A stretch of 64,000 nucleotides of DNA from Poa pratensis (Eukaryota; Streptophyta; Magnoliopsida; Poales; Poaceae). The translations under genes were made by a program, and so were the position numbers. Below, one piece after another: positions 20,407-30,959 of this stretch (the stretch's first letter is position 1; the number at the start of each line of letters is the position of its first letter). The stretch is taken from the NCBI GenBank assembly GCA_947311845.1, contig CAMZMU010000080.1, positions 48,675,700-48,739,699 on the forward strand, in the 5' to 3' direction. The notes beneath the pieces were generated by a model, which worked only from the letters and a program-made list of their open reading frames with translations, searched no databases and was not told the DNA's origin.

Positions 20407-20870
20407 CACTCCTTGGACTAGATCTAGGGTTAGACTATGATTTGGGAACTAAAGTAGAGCCTTGCTCCTTCTTCTCAAAGTGTCTCTTTCCTCCTATGGA
20501 GATGAATCAAGACCTCCACATGTGGAGATGAACCAAGGCCTCCTCTTGAGGAGAAGATCCCTGCGTGGATACCAAGGCTCCGCTTGTAGTTGCGATTACT
20601 TGCTAATCTTCCATCTTTAGGTGGCTAGGTTGGATTGGTTGGATTGACCAATTGGACAAACAATCCTAAGAGTAAGGTGTGCTTGGGAGAGGAGGATTGG
20701 GGGCTGCCCTCGGGGATTTGTTACCAATCGAGTCTTGCCGGGTTGCTACTTGCTATTTACCCTTGTGTGTTTGATTTCCCCTCTTTTGTGTTCTTCGTTC
20801 TTCGCGTGTTCTTCGTGTTCATCCTTCCCTCCGTACAAATCCGTGAAAATCGGGACCTACCCGCATCATA

Positions 20871-20882
20871 TGGTATCAGAGC
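20871..20882 (+). other. Primer binding site, initiator tRNA-Met type
   Basis: TGGTATCAGAGC two bases (TA) after the LTR end. Confidence 0.93.
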
Positions 20883-22039
20883 TCTAGGTTGACACGGATT
20901 TGTTTTGTGTTTCCACCAAAATCCACCAAATTTTTCTTCGTTTTTGAGAAATTCGAAAATTTCCACCAAAAATAGCCTTGCCTTGATTCGAGCCGATCTG
21001 TCGATTCGTTGCGTTTTTGGTAGTTTTTGTCCATGGATCTGTTGCTTTAGGACCCCCTCCACCTTTGTTTGCGTTCCCTAGCCTTAATTTTGCCATTTCC
21101 CACGGATTCGAGGAAATTTTGGAGCCCAAATCCCCAAAATCGAGTCAAACTCGAGCAGATTCGACTGCAGCGGTACTACCGCCGGTAAGCGGTACTACCG
21201 CCAGGGCCAATTTTTGCAGAAATTTTTCTTTTCCTCGGTTCGTTTTGGCATTTCCTCTTTGGTTTGAGTCCTTTCTTGGTGTGCTCTACGTCTACGACAT
21301 CGACAAGCTTCCGCAGCACGCATCATCAACGCCAAGCGACGACGCCACCAAGGACTCGACTTTCCCCCACCATCATTTCCGTTGTGAGCCCTTCTTCCTT
21401 TCGCGCAACTTAACCTATTGGACTAGCTCGGTGATATTGCGAGGCATTGCACGTGTTGAGTGTTTGTCTTCAAAGTATTGGCGAGTGTGTATCGTTAGAG
21501 AGCTTGGCACTAGCAAAAGAGAAGGAATCATCGTCAAAAAGCAAAATCAAAAAAAAAAAGAAGAGAAAAGAAAAGAATCAAGTGGTGCCAAGTCCATCTC
21601 TTGTAGGTTGCGACAAAGCTAAGACCGCCAAAGTGAGTGTGAGTGTTAACTCTTGTGCAAATCCGTTGCCCACAAAAAGCAATTGAGCTAGCGTCCTTCT
21701 TGTGTTGGGTGACATTTGAGCACGTAGTCTTCGTTAGGTTGTCTATCTTCGAGTGCTCGCCCTTTGGTCGCCCAACCCCATTATTCGCTTTTGTGTGTGT
21801 TTCTTGATACTTTGTGGTTGGAGTTTCTTTGGTAATTTGATCATTGTGGATTTTCTCTACCTTTGACAATATACTTGTCGCGGGTTTGCTTGTTTCGTTT
21901 GCCACTTCATACCTTCCTATCCTCATAAGTGTGTGTGTTGGGTGTTAGAACCGGATACTCTCCTCTCAAGCCACATTATACTTGGGATATAGTTTGTCTT
22001 GGTTTTTCTTTACCACACATCTCACTTGATCTTGAGAAA
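20883..22039 (+). other. Family A leader region
   Basis: 1.16 kb between primer binding site and gag with no convincing coding region. It contains two GCGGTACTACCGCC palindromes at about 21173-21206 and a poly-A run near 21549-21560. Homologous leaders are at 5727-6898 and 54078-55225. Confidence 0.75.
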
Positions 22040-22396
22040 ATGTTTAGGGGAAGTACAAACGGAAGCTCAAGCTCGGATGAGGAAATCCATGGTGGAGTTC
22101 GCGGTGATCATGGCTATGTCACACAATCGGAGCTTGTTGGCATGCGACACTTTCTTCGTGACAACCTAGGACGCTACGAGCGCCGTCTTCAAAATCAAGA
22201 GAACACCTTCAACGACCGCATGCATGCTCAAGAAGCAAATATGGAGCGGTTGACCGAAGCTATCAACAACCTTGTGCGACAACGAGCTCTTCACACTCAA
22301 GCCGTACAAGAAGCACCTCAAGGTCGACACAAGCACGTCATGGACGTCATGAACCTCGACAAGAACGTCAACATGATCAAGGCGCGACGCCCATGA
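22040..22396 (+). pseudogene. Family A Gag, N-terminal part, ends by frameshift
   Basis: Starts at MFRGSTNGSSSSDEE, the start shared with the copies at 5726 and 54077. An N-terminal Ser/acidic stretch is followed by a helical, probably coiled-coil segment (ERRLQNQENTFNDRMHAQE). The frame stops at 22396 after a shift in the low-complexity Arg/His-rich region. The rest of gag is in another frame from about 22539. A particle protein from this copy would be truncated. Confidence 0.75.
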
Positions 22397-22538
22397 ACGA
22401 CCTCCTCCTCACGTTGAACAACCACATGATCTTCACGCGAACAATGCCAATGCGCATCAAGAACAACCTCACCAAAATGATGAACGTCGCGAACGCATAC
22501 CATCTCCACCACCGCCACAACGCGTTCGTCATGACCCA

Positions 22539-23574
22539 TTGGCTAATGACAATGGCGTTCCGGGTGCGAATGACTTTGGTGAACAAGGACGTCATCAAAA
22601 CCATGACAATGCGAACAATGTCGAGCAACCCGTTCCTCAACAAGAGCTACCTCCTCAACATGCGCCTCGTCAAGAGCTTCCTCATGATCGTCACCAACAC
22701 CAACGTTCCGAGTCAAGTGATAACGAGTCAAGCCAACACAATGGTGATGGACTCAACCGAAGGAGACGTGGACGTGCATTCCCACGTGGTGGCCACCGTG
22801 ACGACTATGATGACTTGACCAACGTCCGCTTTGACATACCCAAGTTCTACGGCACAAGTGATCCGGAAGCTTACTTCTCATGGGTACTCAAGGTTGACAA
22901 GATCTTCCGTGTGCAACGCTTCTCCGACAAAAAGAAGGTTGCCTTAGCCTCGATGGAGTTTGAAGAGTATGCCCTCTTGTGGTGGGAACAACTACAAGAT
23001 GCTCGTGTCGCTAACCACCAACAACCAATTGACACTTGGGTTGAAATGAAAGAAACAATGTACAAGCGCTTCGTGCCAAGCCATTACACTAGAGACTTAT
23101 ACAAGAAGTTGCAAGAGTTGAAGCAAGGTTTGAAGTCGGTTGACGAGTACTACAAGGAGATGGAAATCTCCATGATGAGAGCCAATGTCAACGAGTACGA
23201 AGAGCAATCCATGGCTCGTTTCATGAATGGCCTCAACTATCCCATCAAGAAGATCGTGGAGTTCCAACCATATGCCTCTTTGGTTGAGCTAGTACATCAA
23301 GCTTCCAAGGCCGAGCGCCACGTGCTTGAAGAGCTCAAATACCTCAAGACAAAGGCATTCTACGCCAACAAGCCTTCTTCATCAACTCCTACATCTTCAC
23401 AAGCTCTTCCTCAAGCGAACACTCGAGGTCCTCCAAGAGTCTCTACATCGACACCTCAAGCGCCTCAACCTTTCAAGAAAATGCCCCCCGCTACCAAGGC
23501 GCCTCAAGAATCTTCGTCCGGCACAAGACTATTGCAATGCTACAAGTGTGGCGGACAAGGGCACAAATCTTTTG
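22539..23574 (+). pseudogene. Family A Gag, capsid-like domain and start of zinc knuckle
   Basis: After a His/Asp/Arg-rich linker, the Retrotrans_gag type domain spans about 22830-23330. It includes FDIPKFYGTSDPEAYFSW, LASMEFEEYALLWWEQL and FVPSHYTRDLYKKLQELKQG. A Ser/Thr/Pro linker leads to the zinc knuckle CYKCGGQGHKSF, which is cut at 23574 by the family C element. The last Cys of the CX2CX4HX4C motif lies beyond the insertion, just after 26139. This frame is the same as that of pol, so Gag and Pol were probably one reading frame. The start given is where the frame opens and is not a translation start. Confidence 0.82.
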
Positions 23575-23878
23575 TGATGAGGACATCCATACACTTGACA
23601 CATCTTCACCTCATGATGATGATCACCAAGCTGCTGCAAAGAAGTCCAATGATGAAATCAGAATTGGTCCTATTACAAGAGCTCGTGCAAAGCTATTAGA
23701 ACAACAGGTGAATTCACTCCTAATAGAATCTGAATATTTCGTTCATGAGAATTGTTTACTGCCTAAGTCTTTGTTTGTATGCATACTCAGGTTTGTTGAA
23801 CAAGAAGGCATAGCACGAGGGAGCGAGGAGCTGCAGCATCTGGAACAAGAGGAGCAAGGCGTGGAGTACACAAGCTGA
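23575..23878 (+). pseudogene. LTR-encoded polyprotein tail ORF, family C
   Basis: The LTR is open from its first bases to 23878. The product carries GPITRARAKLLEQQVNSLL, then ENCLLPKSLFVCILRF and a Glu/Gln-rich end. GP(I/M)TRAR...VNSLL is also the tail of family A, which has otherwise unrelated LTRs. The repeat in the 3' LTR is 25257-25549. I interpret it as the C-terminus of an ancestral gag-pol that read into the LTR. Confidence 0.55.
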
Positions 23879-24108
23879 AGAGGACGCGAGGGAGGAGAGG
23901 GAGGCAGCGTCCAAGGGGCAGGGAGGCCACCACGCCATACATGGGCAGGCGCCACATCAGGCCTGCGTGCCTTAAGGCTGAACCCAACCCTTTGGGTCAG
24001 TTTGTATCTAGTTTGGGTCGAACCGGTTTGAGTCCGAGTCAGATGGGGTTGCCCTAGGTCGGTACTGTAGTGTGCTACAGTACGACGCTACAGTACGCCC
24101 CCATCCCT

Positions 24109-24115
24109 TTATATG
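24109..24115 (+). promoter_or_regulatory. Probable LTR TATA box (TTATATG), family C
   Basis: CCCTTTATATGCTAG directly follows the GTACTGTAG hairpin block. The same motif is at 25779-25785 in the 3' LTR. Confidence 0.5.
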
Positions 24116-24466
24116 CTAGTCCAGCCGCCATAGATGAGTTTAGACCACGTTTAGATAAAACCCTAGTTCGAGTTGAACAACGGAAACTTTCCTCTGAAAG
24201 TACACATCTCCAATTCGTATCGATCTGGAGAGTTGAACCTCAATTGAAGTGTGATCTGTTCTTTCCACTGGGAATTAGTAGATTGCAATTATACCGTTTC
24301 GTGGTCGACGGCTACGTGCGCAAGTGTGTGAAGTCGTGAATATCCAAAGGGTAGAGTGCTGCTGCATTGGCATCAGGGTTCTAGCGAGGAGAGTTCATCG
24401 GTGACACCAAGTTATCCACCATCCGACGAAGTGCTCAACGAGAAGATCGGGCAACACCATATCATC

Positions 24467-24478
24467 TGGTATCAGATT
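24467..24478 (+). other. Altered primer binding site, family C
   Basis: TGGTATCAGATT sits two bases after the LTR end. The first ten bases match the initiator tRNA-Met site, but the next bases are TTTC instead of GCTC. Confidence 0.8.
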
Positions 24479-24480
24479 TC

Positions 24481-25256
24481 CAGGTTTACTCGGTGAGCAT
24501 CCACATATCATACCGTAGATTAGTTCGTGTTTTTATTCCTATCCAGAAAAAGCCACACAAAAAGATTAGGTTTAGTTCGTGCCATAGCCTTAGATCAACC
24601 CAATTTGCATCTTCTAGTTGCTGTTTGTGTTGATCATTGCGTCCCTGTTTTTCTTTTTTGTGTCTTCGTGTTTAGGGTTAGGGTTCTTGTCTATTCCGAG
24701 TTGTTTTTAGGTTTCACGTTAGGTCTAGTTTCCAATTCCAAGTCGAGTCCTTGTTTCTTTCTGTTCCGAGTCCATATCAAAAATACCAAAAAAAAAAATT
24801 AGTTACCGAGTCCTAGTTTGGGTCTTGTTTCCGAGTTGGATTCGAGTTCTGCCGCGGCAACCAAAATCGTCGTTTCTCTGCCGCGACCCGATCCGAAATC
24901 GGAATCGTTTCCGTGTTTTCTCCTGCCGCCGTCCCGAGTTGGACTGGTTTCCGCTGCCGCATCCGAGTCTGCCACGGCTCCGTTTTCCCGCAGATTTTCT
25001 GCCACGGTACGCGCGTGTCCTGTTTCTACTCGCAGTCCGAGTCTGCCACGGCACCGTGTTCCGCCGTTTTTTCTGCCACGGTATAATAGTGATCAGTGTG
25101 TCTAGTTTTTGCACTTTTCTTAGGTTTTTCCTATTGATCTTTGTGAGACTTAGCCACCGCCTTTCTACAGCAATTGTTAGGTACCGTACCCATAAGACTA
25201 GCTATTTTCTTTGCTCACAGGCTGCTCAATAGAGTCCTTGCACGGTACTGTGTTTT
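24481..25256 (+). other. Family C internal region (leader remnant)
   Basis: About 0.78 kb, T- and C-rich, with repeated CTGCCACGG and CCGAGTC motifs between 24840 and 25085. It resembles the start of the family B leader (AGAAAAAGCC, GCCATAGCCTTAGATC). I see no domain in its short frames. The polypurine tract expected before the 3' LTR is absent. Confidence 0.75.
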
Positions 25257-26134
25257 TCCATACACTTGACACATCTTCACCTCATGATGATGATCACCAA
25301 GCTGCTGCAAAGAAGTCCAATGATGAAATCAGAATTGGTCCTATTACAAGAGCTCGTGCAAAGCTATTAGAACAACAGGTGAATTCACTCCTAATAGAAT
25401 CTGAATATTTCGTTCATGAGAATTGTTTACTGCCTAAGTCTTTGTTTGTATGCATACTCAGGTTTGTTGAACAAGAAGGCATAGCACGAGGGAGCGAGGA
25501 GCTGCAGCATCTGGAACAAGAGGAGCAAGGCGTGGAGTACACAAGCTGAAGAGGACGCGAGGGAGGAGAGGGAGGCAGCGTCCAAGGGGCAGGGAGGCCA
25601 CCACGCCATACATGGGCAGGCGCCACATCAGGCCTGCGTGCCTTAAGGCTGAACCCAACCCTTTGGGTCAGTTTGTATCTAGTTTGGGTCGAACCGGTTT
25701 GAGTCCGAGTCAGATGGGGTTGCCCTAGGTCGGTACTGTAGCGTGCTACAGTACGACGCTACAGTACGCCCCATCCCTTTATATGCTAGTCCAGCCGCCA
25801 TAGATGAGTTTAGACCACGTTTAGATAAAACCCTAGTTCGAGTTGAACAGCGGAAACTTTCCTCTGAAAGTACACATCTCCAATTCGTATCGATCTGGAG
25901 AGTTGAACCTCAATTGAAGTGTGATCTGTTCTTTCCACTGGGAATTAGTAGATTGCAATTATACCGTTTCGTGGTCGACGGCTACGTGCGCAAGTGTGTG
26001 AAGTCATGAATATCCAAAGGGTAGAGTGCTGCTGCATTGGCATCAGGGTTCTAGCGAGGAGAGTTCATCGGTGACACCAAGTTATCCACCATCCGACGAA
26101 GTGCTCAACGAGAAGATCGGGCAACACCATATCA
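25257..26134 (+). mobile_element. Family C 3' LTR, missing its first bases
   Basis: Begins at TCCATACACTTGAC, lacking the initial ~12 bases seen at 23575-23586, and ends ACACCATATCA. It carries the tail ORF (25257-25549) and TTATATG (25779-25785). Confidence 0.9.
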
Positions 26135-26139
26135 TTTTG

Positions 26140-27917
26140 AGTGCACCAACAAGAAGGTCATGATCATCAATGACATGGGAGAGTATGAATCTATGAGTGA
26201 AGATGAGTACAATGCTTTGAACAAGGTAGCCACAATGCAAAGTGCTCAAGAAGAAGAAAATGAGATCTATTGTGATGGCGACAACAACCCTTCCTTGGTT
26301 GTGGCAAGAGCTCTAACCACCAATGTTCAAGTGGAAGAAGACCAAAGATGCAATTTGTTCCAAACAAGAGCGGGAATCAATGGAAAGTCCATCAAGGTCA
26401 TCATAGATGGTGGAAGTTGCCACAACCTAGCGAGCAAAGAACTTTGTGATAAGCTCAACTTGAAGTTCAAGAAGCACCCACATCCTTACCATGTGCAATG
26501 GTTGAGTGATACCGGAGCCGTCAAGATTCAACACATGGTGCAAGTGTCCTTCAAGATTGGAGCCTATGAAGATACGGTTGATTGTGATGTTGTGCCTATG
26601 AACGTTTGTCACTTACTCCTTGGGCGTCCATGGCAATTTGACAAGGGTGCTATGCATGATGGAAGGACAAACTACTATAGCTTCAAGAACAACGACAAGA
26701 CCTTCGTCCTTCGTCCCATGACACCAAGTCAAGTCATCGCCGACAACGCCAAGACTATTGCAAGGGCACAACAAGATCGTTCATCAAGTGAGACGAGTGG
26801 TGAGCGAGAGACCCACCATAAAGTGAGTGAGAGCCACAAGCCAAATGAGAGTAACACTTCAAAGATAGTTCCCACAAAACTTACACTATGTGCCACCAAA
26901 AGAGTGATAAGGGAGTTGAGAGAAAACCCATCCACCCTCCACTATGTGCTCATATGCAAGGGTGAAGTTTCTATGACTAACACTTTCACAAACCTTCCTC
27001 CTTCTTTGTTGTCTCTTTTGAAGGACTTTGAAGATGTCTTCCCTCAAGACGTGCCACCGGGACTACCTCCTCTACGCGGAATCGAGCACCGCATCGATCT
27101 TGTTCCCGGCGCACCGCTACCAAATCGCGCTCCTTACCGCACCAACCCCGAAGAAACAAAGGAGATCGAGCGGCAAATACAAGAACTTCTTGCCATGGGA
27201 CACATCCGCGAGAGCTTGAGTCCGTGTGCCGTGCCCGTCATCTTGGTACCCAAGCACGACAACACTCTTCGCCTTTGCATGGATTGTCGCCCCATCAACG
27301 CCATCACCGTTCGGTATCGCCATCCTATCCCTCGCCTTGATGATATGCTCGATGAGCTTTGTGGTTCCGCTATATTCTCCAAAATTGATCTTAAGAGTGG
27401 ATATCACCAAATACGCATGTGTGAAGGTGATGAATGGAAGACCGCATTTAAAACTAAGCTTGATCTTTATGATTGGCTCGTCATGCCATTTGGTCTTTCC
27501 AATGCACCTTCTACATTTATGCGTCTCATGAATCATGTTTTACGTCCTTTTATTGGCAAATTTCTTGTGGTATACTTTGACGACATCCTTATCTATAGCA
27601 AGTCTTTGGAAGAGCACAATTCTCATGTTGCTCAAGTTTTGTTGGTTCTACGCAATGAAAAGCTTTATTTAAACCTTTCTAAGCGCACTTTTGCCACCAA
27701 CAAACTTGTTTTCTTGGGTTTTGTTGTTTCTTCCGATGGAGTTGAAGTTGATGATGCCAAGATACAAGCAATTCGGACTTGGCCTTTTCCGATGTCACTT
27801 GAGGAGTTGAGACGTTTTCTTGGTTTTGCCGGATTTTACCGCCGTTTCATCAAGGATTTTTCCACAATTGCTTGCCCCCTACATGAACTTACAAAGAAGA
27901 ATGTACCTTTCATTTAG
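26140..27917 (+). CDS. Family A Pol: protease and reverse transcriptase, ends at nonsense codon
   Basis: The frame resumes after the family C insertion with the last zinc-knuckle Cys. The first ATG is at 26160, and the numbering below starts there (585 codons). Protease: IIDGGSC with Asp83, then LLLGRPW near residue 155. Linker to ~330. [40 protein letters not shown] at residues 472-475, then [11 protein letters not shown]. The enzyme copies the element RNA in the particle. A TAG at 27915-27917 replaces a TGG (Trp) seen in the 806-5165 copy, so translation would stop between RT and RNase H. No other break is seen in this segment, so it is the best preserved RT in the window. Confidence 0.88.
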
Positions 27918-29444
27918 GGCAATGCACATGATTTTGCTTTCAATGAGCTCAAACGGTTATTAACCGAAGCACCACTCCTTACCCTTCCGGATTTCTCTAA
28001 GACATTTGAGATTGAATGCGATGCAAGTGGATTGGGCATTGGTGGAGTGCTTATGCAAAATGGTAGACCCATCGCATACCATAGTGAGAAACTAGATGGA
28101 GCTCGCATGAACTACCCCATTTATGACAAAGAGTTATTTGCTTTGGTTCATGTTTTGGATGTGTGGCAACATTACCTTCGTCCTAAGGAATTTGTCATTC
28201 ATTCCGACCATGAATCCTTGAAATATTTGAAAAGTCAAACAAATTTGAACAAAAGACATGTGAAGTGGGTTGAGTTCATTGAGTCTTTCACATTTGTAAT
28301 CAAATACAAGAAAGGTAAAGACAATGTGGTAGCGGATGCTCTATCCCGCAAGGCCAACCTACTTACACGTCTTGACATTAGTGTCTTGGGTTTGGATGAG
28401 ATTAAAGAGTTGTATGCTACCGATGCTTTCTTTGGACACATTTTCGCTCAATGTTCGGAGCATAAAGGAATTGGTGATTTCTATTTGCACAAAGGTTTCT
28501 TGTTTAAGTCTAACAAACTATGTATACCCGAGTCTTCGCTTCGTTTGGTCCTTTGGAAGGAATCTCATGGAGGATCACTCATGAGTCATTTTGGCCGCGA
28601 CAAGACCTACGCCACGCTCGCCACCAACTACTATTGGCCTAGAATGAAGCGTGATGTGGAACGCCATGTTATCAAGTGCATCAACGACAATGCCTACAAG
28701 ATCGACATCTCCAACTCCAAACACTTGGTCCATGACACCTTCAACGTCGCCGACCTATCGCCATACCTTGGAACATCAAGCGATGAGGATGACCAAGAGT
28801 CGAGGACGACTCTTTTCCAAGGGGGGGGAGATGATGTAGCCCGACCTACGTCTCCTACAACAAGTGGCCCAATGACAAGAGCAAGAGTCAAGGCACTTCA
28901 TGACAAGGTGAACTCGCTCCTATCCATGTGTGATCTCGACACTCCTTTGAATGGGTTGCTACTTCATTCGGATACCTTGTGTGTGCTCAGCTATGATGGA
29001 CTTGAAGACCCCTATGAAGACTCCCAAGGAAGCGCGGAAGATGGACAAGGATCGAGCCAAGATGATGAGGAAGAAGAAGACAAGAAGGAAGAAGAAACCC
29101 CAGGAGGCGGTACTACCGCCGGGTTAAGCGGTACTACCGCCCCTGGCCCAGTCAGCAAGGCCTCAACCCACGCCGGCGGTACCTCCAGCGGCACCGGCAG
29201 CGGTACCGGTCGGTACCGGGGACGTGGGACGGGCGACCCCCACGTCGGCGGTGCTACCGCCCCAGCTACCGCCAAAACGACGCTTCGGACGCGACGTCCG
29301 GTACCGCCAGCGGCACCAGTAGCGGTACCAACTGGTACCGGCGACGTGGGGAGCAGCGACGCCTGCCCGCACCAGCGGTACCACCGGCTAACCCAGCGGT
29401 ACTACCGCCAGTGCGGGCATGAGTTCGGGACAGGACCCGTGTAA
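27918..29444 (+). pseudogene. Family A Pol: RNase H, truncated integrase, LTR-encoded tail
   Basis: Same frame as the preceding segment, separated only by the TAG. RNase [10 protein letters not shown] with Asp at 28020-28022, [29 protein letters not shown]. Integrase: only the first part of the HHCC finger ([23 protein letters not shown]) remains. At about 28663-28672 the sequence joins directly to [16 protein letters not shown], so the CxxC pair and the whole D,D35E core are lost compared with 3157-3978. The frame is kept across this deletion and runs through the polypurine tract into the 3' LTR to 29444, ending in the GPMTRAR...VNSLL tail and a low-complexity stretch. Confidence 0.85.
28819..28831 (+). 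other. Polypurine tract, family A
   Basis: AA, eight G and AGA directly before the 3' LTR start TGATG. Confidence 0.88.
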
Positions 29445-29947
29445 CCTTATCCTTTCGCCTCGTTTTGGATCTAGACTATAAATAGCACTCCTTGGACTAG
29501 ATCTAGGGTTAGACTATGATTTGGGAACTAAAGTAGAGCCATGCTCCTTCTTCTCAAAGTGTCTCTTTCCTCCTATGGAGATGAATCAGGACCTCCACAT
29601 GTGGAGATGAACCAAGGCCTCCTCTTGAGGCGAAGATCCCTGCGTGGATACCAAGGCTCCGCTTGTAGTTGCGATTACTTGCTAATCTTCCATCTTTAGG
29701 TGGCTAGGTTGGATTGGTTGGATTGACCAATTGGACAAACAATCCTAAGAGTAAGGTGTGCTTGGGAGAGGAGGATTGGGGGCTGCCCTCGGGGATTTGT
29801 TACCAATCCAGTCTTGCCGGGTTGCTACTTGCTATTTACCCTTGTGTGTTTGTTTTCCTCACTTTTGTGTTCTTCGTTCTTCGCGTGTTCTTCGTGTTCA
29901 TCCTTCCCTCCGTACAAATCCGTGAAAATCGGGACCTACCCGCATCA
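28832..29947 (+). mobile_element. Family A 3' LTR
   Basis: Same length as the 5' LTR (1116 bp). About ten substitutions are visible by eye, for example CAATGACAAG at 28870 and GAGGCGAAG at 29626. TATA box at 29477-29484. Followed by CTTGC, the altered target-site duplication, then satellite. Confidence 0.95.
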
Positions 29948-30959
29948 CTTGCGTTACCTGACCCACGTGCACCCCTCCTAGCCATTTCGGAGTATCAGTA
30001 GCACTTTTTGGTCATTCTAAAGCATGTGCGACAATCCTAGCCATCTGGACCCCCGTGGACCCCTCCTAACAATCTAGGAGTATACGGACCCTCCTTACGT
30101 CATCTGACCCACGTGCACCCCTCCTAGCCATCGAGATGTATCAGTAGCAATTTTAGGTCATCCTAAAGCACGTGCGATAATCCTAGCCATCTGGACCCCC
30201 GTGGACCCCTCCTAGCCGTCTAGGAGTATGAGGACCCTCCATACGTCATCTGACCCACGTGGACCCCTCCTAGCCATTTCGGAGTATCAGTAGCACTTTT
30301 AGTTTATCCTAAAGCATGTGCGACAATCCTAGCCATCTGGACCCCCGTGGACCCCTCCTAGCCATCTAGGAGTATACGGACCCTCCTTACGTCATCTGAC
30401 CCACGTGCACTCCTCCCAGCCATCTAGAAGTATCAGTAGCACTTTTAGGTCATCCTAAAGCACGTGCGACAATCCAAACCATCTGGACCCCCGTGGACGC
30501 CTCCTAGCCATCTAGGAGTATACGGAACCTCCTTACGTCATCTGACCCACGTTGACCCCTCCTAGCCATCTAGGAGTATACGTACCCTCCTTACGTCATC
30601 TGACCCACGTGCACCCCTCCTAGCCAACTAGGAGGATCAGTAGCTCTTTTGGGTCATCCTAGCCATCTGAACCCCCGTGGACCCCTCCTAGCCATCTAGG
30701 AGTATGAGGACCCTCCATATGTACGTCATCTAGACCCCCGTGGACACGTCCTAGCCATCTAGGAGTATACGGACCCTCCATACGTCATCTGACCCACGTG
30801 CACTCCTCCCAGCCGTTTCGGAGTATCAGTAGAACTTTTAGGTCATCCTAAAGCACATACGACAATCCTAGCCATCTAGACCCCCCTGGACCCCTCATAG
30901 CCATCTAGGAGTATACGGACCCTCCTTACGTCATTTGACCCACGTGCACCCCTCCCAGC

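Larger units (their letters stand above)
19753..20868 (+). mobile_element. Family A 5' LTR
   Basis: Starts TGATGTAG and ends CCCGCATCA. It holds an orphan copy of the polyprotein tail ORF (19793-20365), an array of GCGGTACTACCGC palindromes and related GGTACC motifs (20031-20345), a TATA box at 20398, and two palindromes in the transcribed part: CTCCACATGTGGAG (20514-20527) and CTCCTCTTGAGGAG (20540-20553). Confidence 0.95.
23575..24464 (+). mobile_element. Family C 5' LTR
   Basis: Starts TGATGAGGACATCC and ends ACACCATATCA. It contains the tail ORF to 23878, the hairpin GTACTGTAG/CTACAGTAC (24062-24070 and 24075-24083, with a third half-site at 24088-24096), and a TATA-like TTATATG at 24109-24115 just downstream. 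Confidence 0.92.
23575..26134 (+). mobile_element. Family C small non-autonomous LTR element, nested in gag
   Basis: Exact target-site duplication TTTTG (23570-23574 and 26135-26139). The 5' LTR is 890 bp and the 3' LTR 878 bp, with only ~792 bp between. There are no gag, pol or RNA-binding domains. The polypurine tract and the first ~12 bases of the 3' LTR are missing, so the element carries an internal deletion reaching into its 3' LTR. The LTRs differ at about four positions, so the insertion is young. Its LTR 3' halves and leader resemble family B. Confidence 0.93.
19753..29947 (+). mobile_element. Nearly complete family A Ty3/gypsy element with a nested insertion
   Basis: Two LTRs of 1116 bp each, a primer binding site, leader, gag, protease, RT, RNase H, truncated integrase and polypurine tract are in order. 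Flanking pentamers are CTTAC (19748-19752) and CTTGC (29948-29952), a duplication with one later change. By eye the LTRs differ at about ten positions (~99% identity), so insertion is recent. Defects are a frameshift early in gag, the family C insertion at 23575-26134, a TAG codon at 27915 and loss of about 0.8 kb including the integrase core near 28665. It could move only with help in trans. Confidence 0.95.

Noticed and set aside
24840..25090. Arg/Pro/Ser-rich frames in the family C internal region as a gag remnant
   Set aside because: There is no capsid-like block or zinc knuckle. The frames come from repeated CTGCCACGG and CCGAGTC motifs and lie in the leader position.
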